From Petrosia ficiformis (taxonomy: Eukaryota; Porifera; Demospongiae; Haplosclerida; Petrosiidae): DNA of 64,000 nt. The position numbers were made by a program, and so were the translations under genes. The notes below the pieces were generated by a model. That model worked only from the letters and a program-made list of their open reading frames with translations, ran no database searches and was not told the DNA's origin. The stretch lies in contig OX345648.1 in assembly GCA_947044365.1 (NCBI GenBank), positions 2,006,501 to 2,070,500 of the forward strand. The letters run 5' to 3'. This document shows positions 46,260 through 57,285 of this stretch, one piece after another; the first letter of the stretch is position 1; every line of letters begins with the position of its first letter.

Positions 46260-47540
46260 TTCTTCAGGACACAACAAAGAGAAGTGAGATATTCAGTAAC
46301 TATATCTTCAACCGCAAATTACATTGTGTTGTTCATTTTCAATAGATCCTATGATTCCTAAACACATTCCTAGTAATTGTAGTGTGATATAATACTTGAC
46401 ACATTGTACTGATATGAGGACAGTACTAAAGGTGTGTTTATATTCACTACAAAGATAGTGTGATCTTGAACTTTGCTTTACAGGCTATTCTGATCAGTTT
46501 GTCTGAATTTTGTTCTCATGAAGAAGAGAAGAAGAGATTACAATGGCTAGCTAGTAGACAAGATTAAGACTGTTTTACTTACCAACAGCAGCAACCTGTT
46601 ATTAAATTCCTAATTAATCATCTGGTATCTTTAACCTGTTTCCATGGAGATGTATTTTCTTTACTCAGATGCTCTTAAGCGTTCAAGTTCAGTTATTGAG
46701 AAGGCATGGTTGTTTGTAGGCTATTGTCGTCCATACAAAGATAATATATATCAGTATGTCTTCATTACTAGAGAATAATGTATATGAAACATGCTATTAT
46801 TTTAACATACATGTAGAGAGAAGCTAAACTCTTATTTGGATTCTGGAGTTCTTGTTCACATGCATACCTCATTCTCTTGTCTGGAGTCTGAGGCTTATGA
46901 AAGAACAGAAGAGGTGAGGTATGTTCAAGATAATATCAGGAGACATTGTATAGAGTTGTCATATATACTGGATAATTAATGAAGTAGATGTAATATATGT
47001 TGTGGGTAAGTGAATGTGATGTTGTTGTTTCCATAGCCATGCAAAGAACATGATAAAGAATATTAGAGAAGCAATGTTAGATGTTATATAATCCTATATT
47101 GATAGTTCAGGTGAGTATCTAAGCTACATGACTGATGTTACTATGTGTTATCAGTCAGTCTGAAGTTATTATCAGCTGATAGATGAGTGTAGCTAGAAGC
47201 ACACAGTTGATATTACACAGATTGAGTTAACTGTCTGTCCATGTGCTTCTACATACATGTGTACATACATGTACATAGGCATCTCTTACAGTGTATAAAC
47301 ATTTACATGTATACTTGCAGTTAATTATAGTTTACAGTTGATAGGGCCTGAATCTTATGACTAGATATGAGACCCTATGTTACTTACTACTGATTGTGTG
47401 TATTAATATATCATGATAAACTGTTAACAATCATTAGGATAGTCACACACAAATAATGAGTTACAGGAAGATGGACGGCATGGCCTTGATGTGTGGAATC
47501 GAATATACATTGATTCTGACTCATAAAATATAATAGGAAT
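46260..47540 (+). pseudogene. Reductase FAD/NADPH exons, copy D, with fused tail
   Basis: Segments: near 46269 (an unplaced stretch conserved at 52622), 46483-46567 (AILISLSEFCSHEEEKKRLQ, then WLASRQD and TAA; in the parental gene the frame presumably continued into GAQDYTRL, seen at 52.9 kb), about 46690-46735 (GKAWLFVGY-like), 46818-46920 (LDSGVLVHMHTSFSCLES-like), 47039-47092 (AKNMTKNIREAMLDV then stop) and 47455-47535 (ELQEDGRHGLDVW, then DSDS and TAA). Segment order follows MTRR. Several segments lost their neighbours, and the glycine-rich NADPH motif segment is absent in this copy. Confidence 0.72.
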
Positions 47541-47709
47541 TTGTGTTGGTAAGTACATATGTATTATTATGGATCATAATTATACTATACTTTATAATAC
47601 TAATAATATATAATGTAATGAGTATTACCTACCAAATAGTGGGGAATTTTCACAAAACACACACTGTAAGCTGTGGAATTATGTTTGCCTAGCCATGCCT
47701 ATATAAATC

Positions 47710-47904
47710 ATGTCTCATTATAGTTTCAAATCAACGATAAGAGGTGATGATGTTTATCATGATGTATGGGATACAGCTAGAGGAGAGAGATTGTCATGTC
47801 AATGGGAGAGAAGTAACCTTCATGACATATTTGAAAATTGTGCTATAGTTGAGCATCCCCGAAAGATTTCAGCTGTCAAAGCACTTTTTCTGCAACACTT
47901 TTGA
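47710..47904 (+). pseudogene. HIRAN-like domain fragment
   Basis: A 64-codon frame reads FKSTIRGDDVYHDVWDTARG, then ERSNLHDIFENCAIVEHPRK. It resembles HIRAN-type domains that in cnidarian and sponge genomes often occur in transposon-associated ORFs (pattern G-x-x-VY-x-x-VW ... N-x-x-D-x-x-A). Conserved residues are partly lost. A neighbouring stretch (47900-47960) is repeated at 48325-48395, suggesting local duplication. Confidence 0.45.
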
Positions 47905-48889
47905 TGATAGTGGGCCTTGGGATTTGGTAATTTGGAATTCACTGGCTTATAGTAACAATGAAGAACCATACTTGATCTAACAACACTCACACAGAGGTGG
48001 AAATAACAGTTGGACATCAGACAATTTAGCCTGTTTGTCTGAGCAAATCTCACTTTGCTTGGACATTTTGTTCTAGCAAAAAAATAATATGACAAAATGA
48101 GTGAAATTTAAAGGAATGCTCTCACAGGAATAGTAAACAATCTAGAATTCAATTTTAAAATCTGATTGGTTGATTTTATCATGTGGCTGGAGTAATTAAT
48201 GTAGATAGCTTTGCTCTAAAAGTTGCAGTCAAACCAAAATTTGAAAGCGTCTAATCAAAAATCACTTTGTTTAGACGTGTTGTCCTAGCACATTTATAGT
48301 CTTATTTCCACCTCTGCTGCTTTTTCCGCAACACTTGATGATAGTGGGCCTTTTAGGATTTGGTAATTTGGAATTCACTGGCTTATAGTAACAATGTCCT
48401 AGCACATTTATAGTCTTATTTCCACCTCTGCTCAGTCTCACACATTACCAGAAATTACCATGTGCATGCATGCAAGTTAATTAGAAGGTATGAATATAAT
48501 TATAATTTCATGATTTTGAAGTAGCTCATGAAAAACATGAAAATAGCACCTCATAACAATTCCGTTATATGGTATTAATATCAATTATATAACAGTATTA
48601 CAATATATGTCATATTCACACAATACACAATTACATATACATTATTTACATGTTATATCACTTGTATAATACAACATGTAATATTGGAACTCATACAAGT
48701 GATGAGATATGTAAACACAATACATAATTGTACTAGTTACATTTTGTATTATATAAACAATATTAATATTATTGATACAGTATTGAATAGTACACACTAA
48801 CACAATACATACACTAGCTGTTATATAAACACATAATTATCATTATGTCTGTTACTTTATTTCTTCTCTTTCAGTTTCATTCTCTAATA

Positions 48890-49056
48890 CATCTTCTACT
48901 ACTTCATCATCTTCTTTACTTGTATCACTACTTTCCATCTTTGGTTCTTCTCCATATAGTCTCCCACCATCTGCTTTTCTTCATGTCTTCGTTTCCTAAC
49001 AGAAGATATCTTTCGTTTTGAATACGATTAGTATCTTGAAATTGTTTCATCTAATA
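48890..49056 (-). repeat. Duplicated exon-like segment, minus-strand copy 2
   Basis: Better preserved than 14396-14580. On the minus strand one frame reads ESSDTSKEDDEVVEDVLENE ending at a CTGAAAG junction, preceded in another frame by KRKISSVRKRRHEEKQ. No family was recognised. Confidence 0.45.
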
Positions 49057-49423
49057 AAACATATTCAATGGAAAGATGACACATCATTTAATGATAGTAT
49101 TTTCTAATATCACTTTTTATTTATAACTCTCATAACATTTATTACATCAGGTATATGTATGATTATGAGTATATTCAACACACAATATATTACACAGGTT
49201 CATTTAGTATATTTATATATCAATTATAATAATATCTATTCAGTGAAGTTGTTTACTTGAACATATCTTATTGCTGATCATGTGACCTGTGGCCAATCAG
49301 AGTGCAGATAATGCGTCACATGATTGAACATTAAATCACTTATTACACACTTTTGCGTGCAATAAGTTAGTTATTTACTAACAAAGCAGCTTGAACAGTG
49401 GTAGTTTACCAGATTGCCAATAA

Positions 49424-49602
49424 ATCACTTAGAACACACTTGACAGTGCATTATGTGTTTCAATGTAGCACTTGGGTGGTCAATAAAGGTCTCTTTTACA
49501 TAACACACTATCCTTCGGCTCGTGCATTATGTAAACTCAACCTTTATTGACCTGCCCTTGTGCTACATTAAAACACGTAGTCACTGTAAAGTGTGTTCTA
49601 AC
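49424..49602. mobile_element. Foldback element, about 180 bp
   Basis: Arms from TTAGAACACACTTGACAGTG... and their reverse complement ...CACTGTAAAGTGTGTTCTAA enclose CACTATCCTTCGGCTCGTG. Fifth member of the foldback group with a CTCGG-type core, inserted in copy 2 of the segmental duplication. Confidence 0.85.
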
Positions 49603-50149
49603 TATTACTTATTTGTGTCTCCTGAATAAAGACTTCATTAAAGTGTTCACTTCTACCCTATCATAAGAAATGTCTTCTATTTGCTACAAATACAAAAACA
49701 TTTACTTACATTCAGTAGAGTATATGTTGCCTTAGTAACTGTTATACAAAAGATGATTACCATGACAACAATGATACAAAGATGCATATCATTGATGTAT
49801 GCATTGTATGGTTGAATACAAAGATGTATATTCTTACTATTAAGAACTTACAAAAGTCCACTTTAGGTATCAGAAATGATGAAAGTGATTCTTATTTCAT
49901 TCTCTCATCTACATTCTCTATAGTTCCATGTACAGTGATTCATTTCTTAGCTCAATAGTTGTTGTTTGAGACTGTAAGCCTTCTAAAAAGCAATGAAGTG
50001 ATTTTATACTTTCTTTTTGCCATTTGGTATATACCACGTACGTACGTGGTTTAATATGTGGGCGTGGACACTCTAATTAATGCGCACCTTTGAAGCATGG
50101 CTCTTATGCTATAGCAGAAGAGATTTGTAAACAGCCCATTAAAGCTGGA

Positions 50150-50400
50150 TATTCTCCTGATCTGCACTGCTTGAGTGAAAGTGATAAAATGGTATGTTGA
50201 ATGACCTCTCTGGATCAATACTGATTTTGAACCAGTCCCCTGTCCTTAGATTAGAGAGTATGCATATATACTGGAAAACTTGTGGGGTCAAGTCAACTGG
50301 AATACACGACACCTTATTACAAATTATAGGAATGACTGTGGTCTAGGTAGAGAATAATGGCTAGTCATAGGAATTCACCCAACAGGTACATGTACAGTAT
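50150..50400 (-). pseudogene. Unknown gene fragment, copy 2, distal part
   Basis: Matches 27070-27320 of copy 1 (the IPYYHFHS-like stretch) with indels. The MULE insertion separates it from the 51882-52150 part. Confidence 0.4.
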
Positions 50401-50405
50401 AGTAT

Positions 50406-51031
50406 TAGTCTGGCGTAGCCACACCCTTCGCTTGGAGGAGGAAGGGTCTGGGGACATGCCTATAACTGACTTGTACAAGCTCGCAGAAATATTGCGAGCC
50501 AATCAGATTGCTCTAACCACCCACTCAAACCACAAAGTCTTCTAAGCTCCACCCGTATACAACACGAATAAGCATGTTGAAGTGATGGAAGTAGAAAAGT
50601 ACAGAAGAGCTATAAGGAGCTCTGTGAGCACTCTCGGTTATAGCGAGTTAAAGAATGAACAAGAAGAAATCATTCTCAGGTTTATCTTTGGTAGCTGAAA
50701 AACACGCAACATCCACTTCTTCGCTTAATCCTAACTCTTGAAGCTTTGCTTCAAAAAAAAAATACTTCCAAACTGGTAGCACATGCTTTGAAGAGTCACT
50801 GTCCAACAAACGACGCTGTTTAACCTTTAACGCATCTCCACAAGCAAGACAAATGACAGCCATTCACTCACGCTTTAGTTCATTTAGTTCACACAAGAAC
50901 TTGAGGAGTGGCTTACAATAACTGGCTAAGTACCCCCACCCTACTTCCGCATTCCATTCTGTACAAGTCGGTTATAGGCATGTCCCCAGACCCTTCCTCC
51001 TCCAAGCGAAGGGTGTGGCTACGCCAGACTA
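50406..51031. mobile_element. MULE-like TIR element with 9-bp target duplication
   Basis: Terminal inverted repeats of about 70 bp: TAGTCTGGCGTAGCCACACC at the left, GGTGTGGCTACGCCAGACTA at the right. An exact GTATAGTAT duplication flanks it (50397-50405 and 51032-51040). The unoccupied version of the site is present at about 27317-27330. The long TIR plus 9-bp duplication fits Mutator-like elements. The interior carries a minus-strand first-exon-like frame. Confidence 0.88.
50648..50863 (-). CDS. Small CxxC protein exon inside the MULE-like element
   Basis: The ATG at 50861-50863 opens MAVICLACGDALKVKQRRLL, then KHVLPVWKYFFFEAKLQELG, 71 codons in all. The CxxC pair followed by a basic stretch resembles first exons of ZAD/zinc-ribbon-like proteins found in animal genes and captured by transposons. 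A second Cys pair is not seen in this exon. It is likely a captured first exon; whether it is translated is unknown. Confidence 0.4.
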   Translation of the reverse strand: MAVICLACGDALKVKQRRLLDSDSSKHVLPVWKYFFFEAKLQELGLSEEVDVACFSATKDKPENDFFLFIL

Positions 51032-51174
51032 GTATAGTATAGTATTAGTATATATATATGTTCCTAACATAGGTGTTTGATTTAAATTGTTCATGTAATG
51101 CACTTATAGTAATCATCACATTTAATTATTTCCTTTGTGAGAAGCTGAGTCAGCAGTTATGTAAATTTGGTTTT

Positions 51175-51375
51175 TATGGCCCGTAGGGCCATCCCTATGA
51201 TTGCTTTCCACTGGGTTTAATGTATATATATTTATATTCTTGTGTCCACTTGTGCGAGTATGCGTTGTATACCTAGTTAAGGAAGTTGCGTCATCTCGGG
51301 GGGCTCAGTCAATTCATGGGCGTGGTGCGTAATAGAACGCACGCTCGAGCTCTACAGAGTAGTACAGACCTGAAA
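51175..51375. repeat. Dispersed repeat family, reverse copy
   Basis: The reverse complement of 8715-8935: TATGGCCCGTAGGGCCATCC through CAATTCATGGGCG to GCACGCTCGAGCTC. The two ends suggest a family unit of about 200-220 bp. A further GCAATCATAGGGATG end-like word is at 51601. Confidence 0.78.
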
Positions 51376-51881
51376 AAGGAAAGTTGCTTGTAGCTTACGC
51401 AGAAAATGAAACTAATAGCAAGCTATTCTACCTAAAATATATTTCTAAAGTTCTAAAAGGTTCTTTAAAAGGTAAGGAGACTAGATAATCAAAATAATAA
51501 CTATAATAAGCTGTTGTGTTTCAGGCATGATAAAGTCAGCCATGATTACTGAATGCTGGACACCACAAAAGCAGTCATAGGAATACTTAAATTTGTAAAG
51601 CAATCATAGGGATGTTTTTTTCTATATATACACTTGTTCTGTAAGGCAAGTTCATACCAGCTCTGAACTTGCCCAACTGAGGCTGGCTTGAACTTGTTTG
51701 AACTTGTTATATATTGCATCATTCTTTGTGTACTATAAAAGCAAGCATAGTTTGTATTAATTAGTTGTTGTTAGTAGTGTTACATTAGTAAAAATCATTT
51801 CTCTAAAGTCAATCCACATAAGGAAGTAGCTCTGCTTGAACAATAGGCGTGGCCAAACCATAGGGTTTCTTGTTGTTAGGG

Positions 51882-52150
51882 TTAACATCTGAACAAAGTT
51901 GATGTTATTTTGTAGCCACACCTATTAATTAAAGTAGCTGCGTTCCTGTGTCTAGGTATAGTAAGGTAAATTAGGTGGATTTCCAGATGGGTGTGGTTAC
52001 TGGACACTTCAACCACTAGTTTTTCTGGAGCAGAGCTTAGGTGCTGAACAATTCTAATGCTTGCATATGTTAGTCCTACATTCATACCTTCTTTGCTGTG
52101 ACAGATGTCTGGAGAAACTCTCATCGCTTGTAGATCAGATCCCTCGTCTG
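51882..52150 (-). pseudogene. Unknown gene fragment, copy 2, proximal part
   Basis: Minus strand frame GSDLQAMRVSPDICHSKEGM, then NVGLTYASIRIVQHLSSAPE, KLVVEVSSNH and HRNAATLINRCGYKIT. It is open where copy 1 has a stop, so the ancestral gene was coding here. It terminates soon after, and no N-terminus was identified. Function unknown. Confidence 0.5.
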
Positions 52151-52408
52151 GAAACCCCCCAATTTACATTAGGGTTTTAATATGTGTCATTAGTAGACAT
52201 TCACTACTCAAGGTACTCTATATTGCAATTGATATGACTTGTGAAATTAGGTGTTGAAACAAAACTAAACTTTCAGACGTGAGAAACTCAAGCATCAAAA
52301 TTTATCACAAGTTCTATTCAATATACTCACTAGACAGACACCCCTCTAAAGAAAGGGAATAGTTCACTAGTTAACTCAAATACTTACTATATATTATAAC
52401 ATTTAGTT

Positions 52409-53965
52409 TCATTTGGATGATGAGTCAAGTATTGATGTATTTGTAGTATCCACTGCTGGAGATGATGATCCACCTGATACTGTCAGTAAATTCTGGAGAA
52501 GAGTTAAAAGAAAGACAAATCCTCCTGACATGTTGATAAACCTCAGATTTGCATTATTAGGTAAATAATAGTTCCAGCTAGGGTTGGGTAATTGTTCAAT
52601 ATACCACAAACAATGCGATTCTTGAGGACACAACAAAGAGAAGTGAGATATTCAGTAACTATATCTTCAACCACAAATTACATTGTGTTGTTCATTTTCA
52701 ATAGATCCTATGATTCCTAAACACATTTCAAGTTAGTGTTATCTTGAACTTTCCTTTACAGGCTACTCTACTCAGTTTGTCTGAATTTTGTTCTCATGAA
52801 GAAGAGAAGAAGAGATTACAATGGCTAGCTAGTAGACAAGATTAAGACTGTTTTACTTACTAGCTACAGCAATCTATTATAAAATATCAAATTCCAGGGG
52901 CCCAGGACTATACCAGACTCATTCAGGAACCACGTACTGATCTTCTGGATATCCTTCCTGTCATTCACCTCTATCAAGACTAATAGGTATATTCTACTAA
53001 CCTCTCATTGACTCACTTATAGTAATATTCATTTCTTACATGTAGACTATTATAGAGCTTTTTCCAAGATTGCAGCCTCGTCGTTATTCAACTGCCAAGT
53101 AGTTTCATTTACTCACTTAATATGAGAAATAGTGACTGGTAATTTCAGTTGAATGTCATTGTATTCAGCATGATTTCTGACTAACCAATCAGAATGTTCC
53201 AATTACCGTGTAGCATAAAGAACAGCAAAACACATAAATTATAAATCTAGTTTGATTCATTCATTATCACTAAAATATGCATATGAATGGTCGATCCTAA
53301 AGTCATGATAAAAATAGCATATGAACTTATTTTCTATTTACAGTTCTCCATTGATATTCACACATAAAATGAATCTTATTTTCAATATAATTGAACTTCC
53401 TAATAGAAGATGTCAGAACAGGAGGTAAGTCCTAAACTAAACCACAACTATTCTTTTATACTTTCTATAATCTCAGACCAGAACTGTGTACTGCATGATT
53501 AGATAATCTCTCCTAAAATGTGTTCCTGTATCCCGATTTTCCCTCAATTGAAAAACCCGTTCCATCTATCAGCTAATTCCCATATTCCTATTATAATGAT
53601 AGGACCTGGTACAGGAATATCCCCCTTCATGGGGTTCCTAGAACATTGGTAAGTGATTACCTAATCAACCATTTGGTATCTTAAACCTGTTTTCATGGAG
53701 ATGTATTTTCTTTACTCAGAGATACTCTTACGTGCTCTGGTGTAGTTATTGGGAAGGCATGGTTGTTCTTTGGCTGTCATCATCCATACAAAGATAATAT
53801 ATATAAGTATGTCTTCATTACTAGAGAATAATGTATATGAAACTTGCTATTATTTTAACGTAGAGAGAAGCTAAAGACCTATCTGGATTCTAGAGTTCTA
53901 CTGCACCTCAATACCTTGTTTAGTCTTGAGCCTGAAGTTTATTAAGGAATAGGAAAGGTGAGGTA
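52409..53965 (+). pseudogene. Methionine synthase reductase-like fragment, copy E
   Basis: Segments in order: 52408-52560 (FHLDDESSIDVFVVSTAGDD...PPDTVSKFW), 52763-52846 (TLLSLSEFCSHEEEKKRLQ), 52896-52985 (GAQDYTRLIQEPRTDLLDIL), about 53048-53095 (LFPRLQPRRYSTAK then stop; FAD-binding RxYS motif), 53566-53648 ([20 protein letters not shown]), about 53718-53815 (GVVIGKAWLFFGCHHPYKDN) and about 53863-53955 (YLDSRVLLHLNT). FMN, FAD and NADPH motifs are all present, but exons between are missing and stops occur. A useful template for what the parent gene looked like. Confidence 0.82.
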
Positions 53966-53984
53966 TCAGTGTTGAGTTTTATAA

Positions 53985-54385
53985 GTTTGTAAGTTTACAA
54001 TTTCCTGCTAAGAAAGGAAGTTCCGCCTACTTAATAGAATACTATGTTTAACTGCAATTCACTGGATCTTGAATGTACCACACTCCATATTAGTGTAGAT
54101 TACGAGAGTATACCAATGTGGTGGCACTGCGTTGGCATTCTGTTGTTCAACATACCTATGCTTTATTGGATGTGGTCGGGTGATGTTACTTTGAAGTTAG
54201 CTTAGGGCACTTGCATGTAAAAAGAGATTGGAATAACATGTGAATGTATGTACATTTGTATAAACTTGCTTTGTAGTGAGAGAAAGGGATGTTTGAAAAA
54301 AAGCGTTTACTCTCATTCTGGTGTGTTTGCGTGAGCAAGGTTGAGGTGCCTGTTAGATTGCTTCAGTAGGTGGAGAAAGTTGCAA
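53985..54385. repeat. Insertion-like repeat, second copy
   Basis: Matches 44075-44560 (TTATAAGTTTGTAAGTTTAC ... CTTCAGTAGGTGGAGAAAGT). Confidence 0.7.
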
Positions 54386-54995
54386 ATTACCTGTATTCAG
54401 TTGCAATGAAGGCTTTGACTTTGATGAGATACTTAGCCACACCTTGCAATCAGTATAGATAATTATTATATCCATGGTGGGTGTGGTTGGAATGATTATA
54501 ATTATTATTAACCCTCACCTGCAATGTGGAGTGGAGGGTTACTGTAATCAGGTTTTCTGTCTGACTTTTACCAAAATTCTGGACAACTAGCAACATTGAG
54601 ACTTTGATCAAGCTACCAAAACATGTGAAATTATACAAGGATCAAAATAAAAGACAGGCATTTTCTAAAACCCTTTTTATGACAATGTTTAGAACTCATG
54701 ACTGCCATTTCACCACTTTCAGAAGACTTCTGGTAGCAAATGAGTACATGGAAACATAACTCATCTTGTTTGAAGGCTATCGCTGCAGAGTCACAATGAG
54801 TGCATTCATCATTTTAATGGCCCTGTAAGTGCTAGACCACACTAGTGCACTAACCTTCCAGTCAATTATAGTATACAGTTGATAGGGCCTGAATCTTATG
54901 ATGAGACCCTATGTTACTCATTACTGATTCTGTGTATTAAAATACCATAATAATCATGTGGATGATAACACACAAACAATATTCAATATTTCTTT
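54386..54995. other. Non-genic intron-like stretch
   Basis: No exon recognised. The AGTTGATAGGGCCTGAATCTTATG stretch near 54880 recurs near 24255, 32735 and 47335, marking intron sequence before the reductase last exon in each duplicate. Confidence 0.6.
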
Positions 54996-55001
54996 CTACA
55001 G

Positions 55002-55165
55002 GTAATTTAATTGATAAAACACAAATTATTACTGAGTTACAGGAGGATGGATGATATGTCTTTAATATGTGCTTTCAATACATGATGAGTCTGACTCTGA
55101 AAATGAATACTATGATTCTGATTCAGAACCCAGTTCAAAGAGGACTCATAAAAGATACTGTGTTG
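55002..55165 (+). pseudogene. Fused reductase last exon plus death-domain tail, copy at 55.1 kb
   Basis: After CTACAG: NLIDKT, then TELQEDG with a stop, then DESDSENEYYDSDSEPSSK and RTHKR. Same fusion as at 24.4 and 29.3 kb, with its own small indels. Confidence 0.8.
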
Positions 55166-56100
55166 GTAAGTACATGTACATATTCAGAAGTGATAATCAT
55201 TAAGTGAAAAGGTCAATATCATACTGTGTATCAGGAGCTTATGAGTGTCAAATGTTTTTGTTGTTGAACCACACCTTTGCAAACTGCCTTATATGGAAAA
55301 CCTCTGTAAACTGCGTAAGTGATTTAAGTAGGCATGATAAGTGTTTATTAAAAATGTGCATCTGACGAGATGAGTCTGTATAATCCCCCACTTCTTTCCA
55401 GACAGAAACAATACTAGTATAGTAGTCAGCAAAGGATAGGTCCTACCAAACTCTGTAACAAAAGTGTCAAAGTACTGTCAGTGTGTTGATTCTACAGGGT
55501 GTACAAAAGGACTATTAATAGACAACAACAAAAGCAATATCTCTAATGAAATAAGCACATGATGATTAGTTTGTTACCTGGAGCAGGATTTGAAACCACC
55601 TTGTATTCTCGAGTTTCTTCTTGGGTTGTAGAACTAGCGTTTTTGGACTTCCAGTTAGTTTGAAGTGTCTCATTTGAAATGTTTCATCCCAGAAATCTGT
55701 GCATTGGTTCTTATGATCGCTATTTCATCTCTACTAAACAACGAATCTGCTTAGGACTGTGGCTTGACTGTTCTTCTGCACGAGTTCGTTCGACATTGTT
55801 TCCTTGACTAGATTCTAATAATTACCCATCCACTTCGGAACACTTATCCTAAAAACCATCCTGTTGACCGTATTTGGTGTTTTGCTGAAAGTGTGATTTG
55901 ACAACAGATGGTACTGCAGTTTGATGCTCCTTCGTGGTGCTCATAAACTCCTGTGTGTATATAAATCCATTATTATTATGTTCCCAATGCTATAGACTAT
56001 ATAATAATATTTCTACACCATGCCAAGAGTAAACTGACCAATCAGATTTGAGCAAATGATGTTGCTAAATTACACTGAAACCTACTAAACCTACTAAAAA
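55166..56100. other. Non-genic stretch
   Basis: No exon chain or repeat family recognised on either strand. Confidence 0.5.
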
Positions 56101-56104
56101 GGTT

Positions 56105-56347
56105 GATAAGTGTTCCTGTGAGCTTTAATAAGTGTTCCTGGGAACTTTAATAAGTGTTCCTGGGAGTTTTAATAAGTGTTCCTGGGAACTTTAATAAGTG
56201 TTCCTGGGAGTTTTAATAAGTGTTCCTGGGAACTTTAATAAGTGTTCCTGGGAACTTTAATAAGTGTTCCTGGGAGCTTTAACAAGTGTTCCTGGGAGTT
56301 TTAGTAAGTGTTCCTGGGTGGTTTAATAAGTGTTCCTGGGAGTTGTG
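56105..56347. repeat. 22-bp minisatellite, about 11 copies
   Basis: The unit AATAAGTGTTCCTGGGAACT-TT repeats without gaps, with variants at the second half (GGAACTTT, GGAGTTTT, GTGGTTT). The core TTCCTGGGAA is itself nearly palindromic. Confidence 0.93.
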
Positions 56348-56754
56348 TAAACTAATTAAGTTAACTTGTTTGCAGGAATGAAGTTAACTTAGTAACCGTA
56401 ATGAGCGTGGGTGTTAGTCTCAATTTTTTTTTTTTACTGCAGAATTCAACTACATTGTAGCCTCATGATTTTTGAAATAGTTGGTCTATAGATTTTCTGT
56501 CCGTCAATCATTAGTTTTAACCTTTGTCTATCAAAAGTGTCTGGAATTAGGGGAGTCTGGTATTACATTACTATATAATTATATAATTATAATAATATTA
56601 TAGTAAACTGGGTTATTGCATAGCCATGAAGAAAATATTGCATAAGGGTGATATCATCCAAGTTGGTAGGTTTATATCACCGATGTCATGTGTATACATG
56701 TAGATGTATTTTGGACATTAGACCAAAAAGATCTTTATATATATGTATATTATA

Positions 56755-56872
56755 TAGTATGCTAATACGTCCTATATACAAAATATAGGACCTGAGTTTT
56801 GTGTCCAAGGATGTGATATAGCCCGAGCTTGTGAGGGCTATATCACATCCGAGGACACAAAATGAGTTACTT
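56755..56872. mobile_element. Foldback element with TAGCCCGAGCTTGTGAGGGCTA core
   Basis: Arms with TTTTGTGTCC...GATGTGATATAGCCCG and the mirrored CGAGGGCTATATCACATC-GGACACAAAA, preceded by a short TCCTATAT palindrome. Confidence 0.8.
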
Positions 56873-57059
56873 TTCTAAGCCAGGGTGGCTGCTTTAGTAT
56901 TTTTGTTTTATGAATTTTATAACCCATTTAGCTGCTGTTTATTTGTTAATCGTTTCTAAGCCTTTTGCTAATTTTCATGTACATGTATACACTATACAGT
57001 CCTGTTGGTTGTAGCGATTGTAGCCCTAGTGCACATTTCTTTATGTATACATATATACA

Positions 57060-57285
57060 TATATACGGCCATTAATTGACCGAACCCCCTGGAATAACTA
57101 ATGTACATACAATGTCATGTACATGTATATGTGCATAACATGTATCATGTATATATGTTACACATGCATGTACATGTACATGTACATGTACATGTACATA
57201 TAAATAAATAAATATAAAATTATTAGCTGCTTTGAAAGTAACCATCATATAGGGATAGCCCCGTGGTCCATAAAACTACAAATAT
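57060..57285. repeat. Dispersed repeat family with TACATG expansion
   Basis: The ends match the 8715-8935 family (CATTAATTGACCGAACCCCC at the left, ATAGGGATAGCCCCGTGG-like at the right). The interior has been replaced by a TACATG/TGTACA repeat run (57110-57205). Confidence 0.7.

Larger units (their letters stand above)
49190..52570. repeat. Segmental duplication, copy 2 (other copy 26520-28060)
   Basis: Same order of blocks as copy 1, with four expansions: a foldback (49424-49602), a MULE-like element (50406-51031), a dispersed-repeat copy (about 51175-51375) and extra sequence to about 51840. Confidence 0.83.

Noticed and set aside
46260..46350. Separate protein for the conserved segment after TTCTTCAG
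   Set aside because: The segment is repeated at 52622 but its two open frames (TQQREVRYSV or TKRSEIFSNY) match nothing I recognise and both end in a stop; kept only as part of the reductase remnants.
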